A stretch of 64,000 bases of DNA from Bacteroides congonensis (GTDB lineage Bacteria; Bacteroidota; Bacteroidia; Bacteroidales; Bacteroidaceae). The notes beneath the pieces were generated by a model that was given only the letters and a program-made list of their open reading frames with translations, was not told the origin of the DNA and did not search any database. The DNA lies in assembly GCF_900130125.1 (NCBI RefSeq), contig NZ_FQXY01000011.1:1054001-1118000 (forward strand). The letters run 5' to 3'. Shown here piece by piece: positions 8,315-16,556 of this stretch (positions within the stretch are counted from its first letter, which is position 1; each line of letters starts with the position of its first letter). A program made the translations under genes and the position numbers.

Positions 8315-9616
8315 TTATAGTTTAAAATATTCTTGTAAATATAGCTCCATAAACAACCGCATGGAACGACAGTACGCTTCATGTGCCATGTCGTCCATAC
8401 AGCAATTGTCCGTATAGCAGCCACCGGCACAATGCCATCTGGCGATACAATGGCGGCAATTTTTATTCATGTTTTGGTCATGTGCCAAAATATCCTTTAG
8501 TTTTTCTTCGTATATCTCTACCTGGCCAGTGTCGTTGATTTTGCCGAAAATAAATTGATTATAAAGCGTATCCCTGGATGATGAAACGCAGTGGCATATT
8601 GACACCATTCCTTCTGCTGTAACAACAAATTTGCCGGGGCAATATCTATCTGCCAGGCAGGCGGAATTGTTGAGATAAGGTGTAGTGAGATAAATTCCCT
8701 TCTCCCTAGCTAATGTCTTAGCCCTGAAAAAAGCGGTAACGAATTCGTGATAGTAGCTTTCACGTGTTTGGACATCAGTGAAATAACTGTCGGATATGAT
8801 CGGTTTAAATGACACTTTCTTTACCATTGGCATAGTTTCGCTCATTGTTTTTATCATTGATTCCATCAACAATACATTGTCATGTGTGATAACAGTATTA
8901 AGTGCTACATCCAGTCCGTTGTCTGCAAAGCGGTTGATATTCCTGTATACTTTCTGGTATTCTCCTCGTTGCTTGTTTTGAATCTCTTCTAAGATGTCAA
9001 ACGATACGGAAAGGCTGATGTTATGATGCATGCAATATGCTATAAATTCATCGGTTGCAATAGAACCGTTGGTTACTATTGATACAGGTAAGTCCTGGTC
9101 TCGTTTTTCATTTGCCCGATAGGCGTAATCCAATGCTTTTCTCACTACTTCCCATGATAGCAAAGGCTCTCCTCCACCCAATACAGAAATCGTAAGCCTT
9201 TTTCCTTTAGCTCTTTCCGGTGCGAAAAAGTAATCAATAGCTGCATAAAGTTTTTTGCTCTCGATTTCTTTGCCCGATCGTCCATGAGCTGAATAACAAT
9301 ATGAACAATGAAAGTTGCATTTGTTATTGGGTAGAATCATCATATTGAGTAAACCATCAACCGATTTTGGGGTGAAATATATTGTTTTCGGCTCATCGTT
9401 AATGTGCCCTAATATTTCATTGATACTGTCGTCATGTTCCGGGGCGTTGCCTGCCAAAACCGCTTCCAATTTTTGTAGCGTTGTAGCGGATATTAATCGC
9501 GCATACTGTACAAGAGGTAAATAAACAATCCATTGACCTGCATTATTGCCTGAACTTATGCAATGGATGTAGATTTCTTTATTACTTAATAAATTAATAT
9601 TTTTGCTCATTGTCAT
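8315..9616 (-). CDS. SPASM-domain radical SAM peptide maturase (second in operon)
   Basis: 433 residues. The N-terminal 90 residues may be a peptide-recognition region. The radical SAM motif is C100-x3-C104-x2-C107 (CNFHCSYCYS), followed by the GGEP motif (LGGGEPLL). The C-terminal SPASM region carries many cysteines (CLADRYCPGKF, ICHC, CRHCIARWHCAGGCYTDNCC) for auxiliary [4Fe-4S] clusters. This architecture belongs to anaerobic sulfatase maturases and RiPP maturases that make thioether or C-C links. No sulfatase is nearby and a small peptide gene is upstream, so RiPP maturation is favoured. The start could also be the ATG two codons in. Confidence 0.85.
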   Translation of the reverse strand: MTMSKNINLLSNKEIYIHCISSGNNAGQWIVYLPLVQYARLISATTLQKLEAVLAGNAPEHDDSINEILGHINDEPKTIYFTPKSVDGLLNMMILPNNKCNFHCSYCYSAHGRSGKEIESKKLYAAIDYFFAPERAKGKRLTISVLGGGEPLLSWEVVRKALDYAYRANEKRDQDLPVSIVTNGSIATDEFIAYCMHHNISLSVSFDILEEIQNKQRGEYQKVYRNINRFADNGLDVALNTVITHDNVLLMESMIKTMSETMPMVKKVSFKPIISDSYFTDVQTRESYYHEFVTAFFRAKTLAREKGIYLTTPYLNNSACLADRYCPGKFVVTAEGMVSICHCVSSSRDTLYNQFIFGKINDTGQVEIYEEKLKDILAHDQNMNKNCRHCIARWHCAGGCYTDNCCMDDMAHEAYCRSMRLFMELYLQEYFKL

Positions 9617-9631
9617 GCTGCTGAGAATAAG

Positions 9632-10918
9632 TTACTGTTTTACAATTACCCCCTCCATATCTTTACCTAAGGTTTTGGTAAGGCGTACATTGTAGAAATT
9701 GCCTTGTACCAGAGGGTGGTCTGAATGAATAATGACTTTGGGATCGGCCATAGGCGTGCTATGCTCACCCCGTCCTATGGAGTAATTACCCTTTATTTCA
9801 TCAATAATCATCCGCTCTGTTGTATTGACAAGCGAATCGTTCAGTTCTTGGTAAATTTGTTTTTGTAAAGCCATCAATTCAAGAGCTCTGCTCCGTTTTA
9901 TCTCTTTGGAGATAGTATCTTCGTAGTGTGAGTCACAATAGGTGCCACGTTCATGTGAATAAGGGAATACTCCCATTCGCTCAAAACGTTGTTTTATCAC
10001 AAATTCCCGCAATTCATCAAAGTCAGCATCTGTTTCACCGGGATGTCCGGTCATAATAGTCGTACGTAAATATACGTCTGGTACTTCACTGCGTATTTCG
10101 GTAATTAACTCGATAAGTGATTCTTTACTTGTGCCGCGCCGCATCAGGCGTAACATCTTTGTGCTGCAATGTTGAATCGCCATATCGATATATTTGCAAA
10201 TATTGTCGCGTTGATGCATTACCTGCAACAGTTCTTTGGGAAATGCAGTTGGATAAGCATAATGCAATCGAATCCATTCGACACCCTTGATGTCGGAGAT
10301 ACGGCACATCAATTCGGCTATTCGATTGTCTCCATATAGGTCGATGCCATAAGCGGTGGTATTCTGTGCCACAATCTGCAGTTCTTTTACTCCTTTAGCG
10401 GCCAACTGCCGGCATTCGTCTAATACATCTTTCATATCTCGTGAGCGCAAAGGCCCATTGATGCGTGGTTTTATGCAGTAGGAGCAAGGCTGGTTACAGC
10501 CTTCTGATATTTTGATGTATGCGTAGTGGGGTGGTGTAGTTAAGATGCGGTTATTACATTCGATATATTCACCACCCAAATCATGCACAATATTATGCCA
10601 GTCGAAATTACCGTAGAACCGTTCTATCTCTGGCGCAATCTGTTTAATTCTAGCTCCGATTTTTTGGGAGTAGCATCCCATCACCCATATCTGTTTTATC
10701 AATCCCTCGTTTTTTTGAGTTACCAACTGGAGAATTGCTTTCCGCGAATCGTTTTCGGCATCACCGGTGAAACCACATGTGTTGATTATCACGATGTCGG
10801 TTTTTGATGTAGGAGTACCAAATTCTGTCTCCAAACCGCAACGGGCTAATTGTGCCATAAGTTTCTCACTGTCAACGAGATTTTTGAAACAACCGATATT
10901 TACTATATTTATTTTCAT
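9632..10918 (-). CDS. RimO-like methylthiotransferase
   Basis: 428 residues with the full methylthiotransferase layout. The UPF0004 domain has C10 (NIGCFKNLVDSEKL), C48 (INTCGF) and C82 (VMGC). The radical SAM motif is C141-x3-C145-x2-C148 (GCNQPCSYCIKPRINGPLRS). A C-terminal TRAM-like domain starts near residue 360. The CFKNLVDSE and RSR segments resemble RimO, which methylthiolates an aspartate of ribosomal protein S12. Its place in a peptide-maturase operon suggests a different substrate, perhaps an Asp of the 39-residue peptide (inference). 6 nt after the MiaB-like gene. Housekeeping RimO cannot be excluded but is less likely here. Confidence 0.8.
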   Translation of the reverse strand: MKINIVNIGCFKNLVDSEKLMAQLARCGLETEFGTPTSKTDIVIINTCGFTGDAENDSRKAILQLVTQKNEGLIKQIWVMGCYSQKIGARIKQIAPEIERFYGNFDWHNIVHDLGGEYIECNNRILTTPPHYAYIKISEGCNQPCSYCIKPRINGPLRSRDMKDVLDECRQLAAKGVKELQIVAQNTTAYGIDLYGDNRIAELMCRISDIKGVEWIRLHYAYPTAFPKELLQVMHQRDNICKYIDMAIQHCSTKMLRLMRRGTSKESLIELITEIRSEVPDVYLRTTIMTGHPGETDADFDELREFVIKQRFERMGVFPYSHERGTYCDSHYEDTISKEIKRSRALELMALQKQIYQELNDSLVNTTERMIIDEIKGNYSIGRGEHSTPMADPKVIIHSDHPLVQGNFYNVRLTKTLGKDMEGVIVKQ

Positions 10919-10924
10919 AACGGA

Positions 10925-12250
10925 TTATTCTATAATTTCTCCCGACATGTTATCAGCGGTAGCAGTTTTTATTTTGATTTTTACGTTCTGATTAACTTTT
11001 GTATCGGCATTAGGGATGAAGGTTGTTATACGATGTTTGGCATCTCGACCATACCACCAACCGTCACGCCAAATTCCTTCAGCTATTACATTTATTGTGT
11101 TTTCGATTTCGTTTTCATATAGTTGCAGTCGGATTTGTTCCTTTTTGTGTCTTATGATATCGGCTCGTTCGAGTTTTACTGTTTCTGTTACATCATCAGT
11201 ATAACATCCGGCAGCTTTGGTATGTGAGCGCATTGAGAACCGGAAAATATTAATATCGTCAAACTTCAATTCGTCAATGAGTTGGCATGTTGCATTGAAG
11301 TCTGCGTCACTCTCGGAACAAAAGCCTACCATGACATCTGTAATGATAGACATGTCAGGTATCTGTTTACGTATTGATGCAATACGTTTGCGAAAATCGT
11401 CTACATTATACCCCCGGTGCATCATCTCTAATATTCTGTCTGAACCGGATTGCAATGGAAGATGCACCACATGCATAATATTAGGATGTGAAGCAATTAT
11501 CCGGATAATCGCATCATTGAATGAAATGGGATGAGATGATAGGAACTTTATCCGAAGTTGGGGACAGGATTCAGCGACACAGGCTAATAGTCCGGCGAAA
11601 TCTGTAGTCTTGCCGTTTTTGGGGTCAGTCCACCTGTATTTATCAATAATATGTCCCACTAAGGTTAGTTCCCGATATCCGTTGTTCATTATATCGTGTG
11701 CTTCATGCAATATAGAATCAACGTCACGACAATGTTCACGCCCCCGTGTGAAAGGCTCGATACAGTAAGAGCAAAATTGGTTGCATCCTTTCATGACAGT
11801 AATTGCGGCTGTAGTTTGCCCTTCCATGTATCGAAGCGGCAGTACATCGCCATACATCTCATTATTGTCTATTACAATCTTACGGATTCTTCTTTCACCA
11901 TTGGCGATTTGTTCTGCTATCTGTGGTAATAGCCTATAGCAATTAGGGTTGACAATGGCTTTTACAAAAGGATAAAGAGAGAATACTTCAGTATCTATGA
12001 GTGAAGCGAAACAACCAGCTATAATGACACTTCTTTTATCATCTTCTATTTCTTGTGCGAAAGCCCGAAGGCGTTCAAATATCTTGTTATGTCCATCTTC
12101 GCGTACAGAGCAGGAGTTGAGTATGATTATGTCGGCTTCTTTGGGAACCGGGACAAAACAATTGCCGCTATGTTGCAATAACGACATGATTATCTCGCTA
12201 TCACAGATATTCATTCTGCAACCATATGTTTCAATGTGTATCTTATTCAT
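10925..12250 (-). CDS. MiaB-like methylthiotransferase
   Basis: 441 residues. UPF0004 cysteines C11 (ETYGCRMNICDSEI), C47 (LNSCSVR) and C80 (IAGC). Radical SAM motif C156-x3-C160-x2-C163 (GCNQFCSYCIEPFTRGRE). C-terminal TRAM-like domain from about residue 375. The NICDSE and SCSVRE stretches resemble MiaB, which methylthiolates i6A37 of tRNA, but the sequence looks divergent. Translationally coupled to the SPASM enzyme upstream (ATGA overlap at 12247-12250), so it probably belongs to the peptide pathway. A tRNA role remains possible. Confidence 0.8.
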   Translation of the reverse strand: MNKIHIETYGCRMNICDSEIIMSLLQHSGNCFVPVPKEADIIILNSCSVREDGHNKIFERLRAFAQEIEDDKRSVIIAGCFASLIDTEVFSLYPFVKAIVNPNCYRLLPQIAEQIANGERRIRKIVIDNNEMYGDVLPLRYMEGQTTAAITVMKGCNQFCSYCIEPFTRGREHCRDVDSILHEAHDIMNNGYRELTLVGHIIDKYRWTDPKNGKTTDFAGLLACVAESCPQLRIKFLSSHPISFNDAIIRIIASHPNIMHVVHLPLQSGSDRILEMMHRGYNVDDFRKRIASIRKQIPDMSIITDVMVGFCSESDADFNATCQLIDELKFDDINIFRFSMRSHTKAAGCYTDDVTETVKLERADIIRHKKEQIRLQLYENEIENTINVIAEGIWRDGWWYGRDAKHRITTFIPNADTKVNQNVKIKIKTATADNMSGEIIE

Positions 12251-13554
12251 CTTGTTTTGAGATTCGATTTCATATACATTTCATATCTCAGTTCCATTAA
12301 CTCTTTCATATGGCTTTTTTCAGGACAGCAATAGTTGATAGTTGTACCTTCATATTTATTGCGCATACGGGTGAGCGGGCAACCTCCTCCACATAGAGTG
12401 ATGAACTCACATTCCAAACAACGTTTATCCCGGGTATAGTCCGCTCCGGTCAAGTAGCGGGAGAACTTGACCATATCGATTTTTCCACTATGTACGTTGC
12501 CTGTCTCCTGTTCTTTTTGCCCTACCATGCGCCAGCACTTGTAAATCTCACCCTCCGGACCTATGACAAAAGCAAAATATTTGCTGGCTACACAACTATG
12601 GCGGCGAAATTTGGGAAGGAAAGATTTTATTTCAATGCCATATCTGTCGAAAAGGTCAAGCACGAATTTAGCTTTGTATCCCCCTTCACTGATATTGTGT
12701 TCGGGTGATACACACTCCGATGACAATAAATCGGATACAAATCCCGGATAAAGAGTGGCACGCTTGTCTGTTATCTCGGCATGGAAATTATCGTGGAAGT
12801 TGTGATAGTCGTCTTTGTTACGGAGATCTATATTCGTGCGGATATCAATTGTTACAGTTTTATTAACTTCAAGCAGATATTTCAGGTTATTCAAAATAGT
12901 GCGATATGTAGGTTGCCCTCCCAAAAGCGCTCTCCGGCTATTGTGTACTTCTTCTGTTCCATCAAGGGTGATTTGGATGTTTCGCATACATAATTCCGTC
13001 ATCTTATCTGCTATGTTTTTATTTAGCAGATAGCCGTTTGTTACCATTTTGGCTGAGTATTCTACATCCAGTGCAAGAAATTTCTTTGTAAGCCTTTCCA
13101 TAGATTGAAAATTCAGCAAGGGCTCTCCACCATACCATACTACATTCAGGCGCTTCATGTTAGGGTTGGAACGCAGAAAAGAAATGATGGCATCTTCAGT
13201 CTTTTCTGTCATTGAGATGACAGGCCGGTCTTGTTCGTAACAGTAGATGCATCCGAAATTGCAACCACGGGTAGGCAGAATAGTCAGTGCCACGTCAGAT
13301 GAATTGTATTTGTTCTTCAGTACATCCGCAAGATATACATTCAAGTCGTCTTCTTGATTTGGCACAATGATACGGGCATGTACAAGCATTTCACTACCGG
13401 CGAGATCTTTATATTTGTCCGGATTGTCTTTAAGTTGAAGCCATTCATCAATCGATTGTTCACTGATATGGATAAAAACTTGTGACATCGTATTAAATAA
13501 TAAGTACCCGTATTTTTTAGTTTTTGCCAGTATGTTGTATTTAGACCAATACAT
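12247..13554 (-). CDS. SPASM-domain radical SAM peptide maturase (first after the peptide)
   Basis: Up to 435 residues. The ATG at 13488 (MSQVFIHISEQ) is a plausible alternative start that removes 22 residues of unconvincing sequence. Radical SAM motif GCNFGCIYCYEQ near residue 98, GGEP motif WYGGEPLL near 140. The C-terminal SPASM region has CVASKYF, CWRMVG and CLECEFITLCGGGCP. It is the first gene after the peptide and attenuator hairpin, the usual position of the dedicated maturase. It probably installs a thioether or other cross-link in the peptide, perhaps using its two cysteines (inference). Confidence 0.87.
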   Translation of the reverse strand: MYWSKYNILAKTKKYGYLLFNTMSQVFIHISEQSIDEWLQLKDNPDKYKDLAGSEMLVHARIIVPNQEDDLNVYLADVLKNKYNSSDVALTILPTRGCNFGCIYCYEQDRPVISMTEKTEDAIISFLRSNPNMKRLNVVWYGGEPLLNFQSMERLTKKFLALDVEYSAKMVTNGYLLNKNIADKMTELCMRNIQITLDGTEEVHNSRRALLGGQPTYRTILNNLKYLLEVNKTVTIDIRTNIDLRNKDDYHNFHDNFHAEITDKRATLYPGFVSDLLSSECVSPEHNISEGGYKAKFVLDLFDRYGIEIKSFLPKFRRHSCVASKYFAFVIGPEGEIYKCWRMVGQKEQETGNVHSGKIDMVKFSRYLTGADYTRDKRCLECEFITLCGGGCPLTRMRNKYEGTTINYCCPEKSHMKELMELRYEMYMKSNLKTR

Positions 13555-13572
13555 AGTTATAATTGTTACATA

Positions 13573-13623
13573 TTAAAAATAGAAATCGGTGATGTCCTGA
13601 TAATAGAGGAACCACCGATTTCT
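13573..13623 (-). terminator. Attenuator-like hairpin between peptide and maturases
   Basis: On the minus strand AGAAATCGGTG and CACCGATTTCT form an 11-bp stem with a 21-nt loop, followed by ATTTTTAATA. It lies 10 nt after the peptide stop and just before the SPASM gene. Such leaky terminators commonly set a high precursor-to-enzyme ratio in peptide operons. Confidence 0.7.
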
Positions 13624-13633
13624 AATACAATGG

Positions 13634-13753
13634 TTAGAGGCTGAGGTCACCCCAGCACATGTCGCAAGGACCATTCTCGTTGAAATTGCTGAATGAGTTT
13701 ACAGAGCTAAACTCTACATTTACAGCAATTAAGTCAAAAAGTAAATTCTGCAT
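13634..13753 (-). CDS. Candidate RiPP precursor peptide, 39 residues
   Basis: Short ORF starting MQNLLFDLIAV and ending GPCDMCWGDLSL. Residues 1-27 would be the leader (hydrophobic start, then rich in Ser, Asn and Phe). The C-terminal core after G28 has two cysteines (C30, C33), two aspartates (D31, D36) and a tryptophan (W34), the kind of residues changed by SPASM and methylthiotransferase enzymes. There is no other ATG upstream in frame within reach, and an A-rich AGGAAAAAT precedes the start by about 18 nt. It sits between the SH3 gene (87 nt) and a hairpin plus SPASM gene. I recognise no known precursor family; the assignment rests on size, composition and context. Confidence 0.72.
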   Translation of the reverse strand: MQNLLFDLIAVNVEFSSVNSFSNFNENGPCDMCWGDLSL

Positions 13754-13840
13754 ATATGTCGTTAATTGAATATTTTTCCTACTCTTTTTAAGGTTTTTCG
13801 GATTCCACCTGTATTTTTCTGTCTTATATTATTTGGTGCC

Positions 13841-14524
13841 TCAACGCTTTCTTAAATACTGGCTGCTTACATAAGCATTTTCTGTCCCATATTTAATTTT
13901 TGCAAAGCCGTTTGTTATGCTGAATACTTCTACAGTTTGATTAGGTCTTATTGTGCCTATTACCCTTGAATTTGTATTGGGGGCTGAACGAATATTTAGC
14001 GCGGAACGTGCGGTGCAATAATAAGTCGTTGTTTGAGATGCTACGTATTGATTGGTTGTGGGCGTTTGGTAACTGGGGGAATGGGATGTCTCAGCATTGG
14101 CTGCAATCAACAGAACGACTATGGCTATTGCTATCAGTAGCGTATAGATATTCCAAAATATATATCTGACACCAAGCAAGATGAGTCCTAATATATAACT
14201 GGCAATGCCAATGATAGCGAACGCAATGTATCCAATGAAACATGCGCCGAAAATAGAGAGTACCCCAAAAATGAAACCATCACTGCTGAAAACGCCCAAT
14301 ACCCATATTATCAATCCGACAATAGCTCCAATGCCGGCAATTCCCATAATTGCCGTTGTAGCGTTTTCTGCATTTTCATTCAACCAATTGCCAAAATTGG
14401 CTACTCCGTTATTAAGCCCTTCCCACCAGTTTGAAGACGTACTTGTATAAGTCGGGGTATAATGTGTATCCGGCAGATTCGGGCGTGCCCGCCTTATGAT
14501 TCTTCCATATTGATCTGTAGCCAT
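13841..14524 (-). CDS. Multi-pass membrane protein with C-terminal SH3b domain
   Basis: 227 residues. About 45 N-terminal soluble residues, then hydrophobic segments near 57-78, 84-108 and 115-142, a Ser/Thr/Gln-rich linker (145-167), and a bacterial SH3 domain (YYCTARSALNIRSAPNTNSRV to the C-terminal VSSQYLRKR). SH3b domains often bind peptides or cell-wall material, and this one would sit on one face of the membrane. It lies 8 nt after the E1-like gene and is the only membrane protein in the operon. It could act in export, immunity or sensing of the product (inference). Confidence 0.75.
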   Translation of the reverse strand: MATDQYGRIIRRARPNLPDTHYTPTYTSTSSNWWEGLNNGVANFGNWLNENAENATTAIMGIAGIGAIVGLIIWVLGVFSSDGFIFGVLSIFGACFIGYIAFAIIGIASYILGLILLGVRYIFWNIYTLLIAIAIVVLLIAANAETSHSPSYQTPTTNQYVASQTTTYYCTARSALNIRSAPNTNSRVIGTIRPNQTVEVFSITNGFAKIKYGTENAYVSSQYLRKR

Positions 14525-14532
14525 ATTCTTAC

Positions 14533-15837
14533 TTACTTTTCCGCATAGGGGACGATGATACTCGTAGTTACTTGTAGCGGATAAGAGAATATTTCCGCCT
14601 GCTCACCGCCAATTTTGGGATTATTGGTATTACAAACCAATGTGTATTGTGTGAGGTTGGGCAGAAGCCGCTGTGTGTACTCCGGATTATTACGATTTAG
14701 CAAATCGAGTGCCATTTTTATGGCTATGATAGTCACGAAATTTATATCTGCTGAAATGCCTGGTTCGAAACTGACTTTTTCTAGTTCCTCTTCGGTGGTG
14801 TAGAAACGGCGGTGCTGTGTTATGCGTCCCGAAGTATACCCTACAATAGATAAAAAATCTTCATAGGTAGGCATCCCTTCAGGCAAGCAATAGAATATTT
14901 CGCCTGCAAAAGCACGTTCCCAACATCCTATTGACATAAATGATGCACCGGTTTGGGTAGCAAATCGATTTGCGTAGAGGTCACCCTCACGATTATCCGC
15001 ACCTCCTATGATAATGGAATCTGTGTTACAGAATTCTAGTATTTTATCACGATCTACATCCTGTATGGTAGAATTGAATTTTAAGACTTTCGCATAAGGA
15101 TTGATTTGCAAAATCCTGTCTGCTACTGCGTCCGTTTTGTAGCGTCCCACGTCGTATATGCCACATTGATGCCGGCAAATGTTGTGATAGCTGAAAACAT
15201 CATTGTCCACCAACATGAATGCTCCTACTCCGGCCTTAGCCAATTCTACGGCAACAAGACTGCCAACGGAACCGCATCCGATGAATAAAGCTCTTTTTTC
15301 CAGCATGGTGGAAGATTCTAAAATACCGGTATTGCGGGAAAATACATCTAATTTTAAAGTGTAAGGCTCAATTTTTACTTCTGTAAGTGTCGCGATTTGT
15401 ATCAAGTGCAGTCCGTCCTGAGTTCTATACCCAACCAACGTTTCTTCGATGTTTTCTGCGTTTCCTCCGGCAGATAATACAAATTCCTTTAATGCCAATA
15501 GTTGTTTTTCGGGTAAATCCTTGCGATTATTTTTAGTTTCACTGGTACGGAAACGTTCAGCTTTTGTTAGCTCCTTGTCAAGAACCGCCTTTTGCGGCTT
15601 TATTTGCGCTCTTATATTTTCATCAAGTAATTCAAATATGTTTTCTTGAAAAATATATCCTAATTTTTTAATTCTTGTATTGTCAATCCGGGCGTTATCA
15701 GGCATTATATTATAGTAATACGTGTTACTTACATAATAACCATATAAAGGTCCATAATACGGATTGTCATCACACTCTATAATACTTGCCGGAACCATGG
15801 CTTTGGGTTCTATGCTGCGGGATAAAACTGCATTCAT
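14533..15837 (-). CDS. E1/ThiF-like adenylating enzyme
   Basis: 434 residues from the ATG at 15837, which overlaps the JAMM gene stop as ATGA. An N-terminal domain of about 180 residues of unknown fold precedes a ThiF/E1 Rossmann domain: GCGSVGS at 187-193 (nucleotide loop), DNDVFSYHNICRH (Asp and Arg for ATP), K234 and D281 (GGADNRE). C305 (SIGCWERAF) is a candidate thioester cysteine. E1-type enzymes adenylate the C-terminus of a ubiquitin-like protein or peptide. With E2-like and JAMM genes adjacent, it matches bacterial ubiquitin-like modules. ThiF proteins also act in some peptide pathways such as microcin C. Confidence 0.82.
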   Translation of the reverse strand: MNAVLSRSIEPKAMVPASIIECDDNPYYGPLYGYYVSNTYYYNIMPDNARIDNTRIKKLGYIFQENIFELLDENIRAQIKPQKAVLDKELTKAERFRTSETKNNRKDLPEKQLLALKEFVLSAGGNAENIEETLVGYRTQDGLHLIQIATLTEVKIEPYTLKLDVFSRNTGILESSTMLEKRALFIGCGSVGSLVAVELAKAGVGAFMLVDNDVFSYHNICRHQCGIYDVGRYKTDAVADRILQINPYAKVLKFNSTIQDVDRDKILEFCNTDSIIIGGADNREGDLYANRFATQTGASFMSIGCWERAFAGEIFYCLPEGMPTYEDFLSIVGYTSGRITQHRRFYTTEEELEKVSFEPGISADINFVTIIAIKMALDLLNRNNPEYTQRLLPNLTQYTLVCNTNNPKIGGEQAEIFSYPLQVTTSIIVPYAEK

Positions 15838-16556
15838 AATTTTAATAGTTTTCTGATGATTCCACAAAATTCGGTTGCAGCGTCAGACAATGTATAACGT
15901 TCTATACCTTCTACTGCTCCTTGCTCTATTGTCGTGTCATTGGATACAGGTTGGGGGGATTCCTCTGTCGCTGATTCGTTTGTAAGTGATCCTTTTGTTG
16001 CATTTTTGCGGATAATCCCTTGTTGATCGAAGGTTGGCAGGTTGTCTATATCAGTATAGCATAAAGCTAAGAAATCTTCAGGTATCGTTTCGCCGTCATC
16101 GACAAAGCATTCTATTTTCTCATATTCTCCTTTTTGTGTAACATGATACATTGTAAAGCGCATTTGAGGATCACAATTTACCAAAGCAGAAATAGAACCG
16201 CATTCTCTTTCTTTTGCGAACTTAAGGTTGGTTTCATCGTCCGTGCTTGAGAATACATCCATACTGCCTGGGTGGCGATGCCACAAACCAAGTACTTGCA
16301 GGTTGCCTTTATATTGTAGGGCTATGACGTTGGAAAGATAGTTGACAAATTCTGCGTCATATTCGAAATATGCCCTCTGATGTATGGTGTGATAACCTGG
16401 TGGTATTGTTTCTACAACTACCCATGCACCATTGTCTAAGATGTAACCAATAAAGATGCCTCCAGTTTCGATCGGATGCTTGTCTATGGTTTCCGTCACG
16501 ATAGCGTTAAATGCACGTTGTGTGAATATAACGTAAGAATTATCAGTCATAATCAA
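15834..16556 (-). CDS. JAMM/JAB-type metalloprotease (Prok-JAB)
   Basis: 240 residues. The JAMM zinc site is complete: E30 (IETGGIFIG), H93 and H95 (GLWHRHPGS), S103 and D106 (FSSTDD). JAMM enzymes cut isopeptide or peptide bonds after ubiquitin-like C-termini. The catalytic domain covers about residues 8-155. The rest is a low-complexity linker (NATKGSLTNESATEES) and a short helical C-terminus. It overlaps both neighbours by ATGA, so E2-like, JAMM and E1-like proteins are translationally coupled and probably made in similar amounts. A processing role for a conjugate or precursor in this operon is inferred. Confidence 0.88.
   Translation of the reverse strand: MIMTDNSYVIFTQRAFNAIVTETIDKHPIETGGIFIGYILDNGAWVVVETIPPGYHTIHQRAYFEYDAEFVNYLSNVIALQYKGNLQVLGLWHRHPGSMDVFSSTDDETNLKFAKERECGSISALVNCDPQMRFTMYHVTQKGEYEKIECFVDDGETIPEDFLALCYTDIDNLPTFDQQGIIRKNATKGSLTNESATEESPQPVSNDTTIEQGAVEGIERYTLSDAATEFCGIIRKLLKL

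Noticed and set aside
8315..13554. Anaerobic sulfatase-maturating enzymes
   Set aside because: SPASM architecture would allow it, but no sulfatase gene is in the window and a small peptide plus methylthiotransferases point to peptide maturation.
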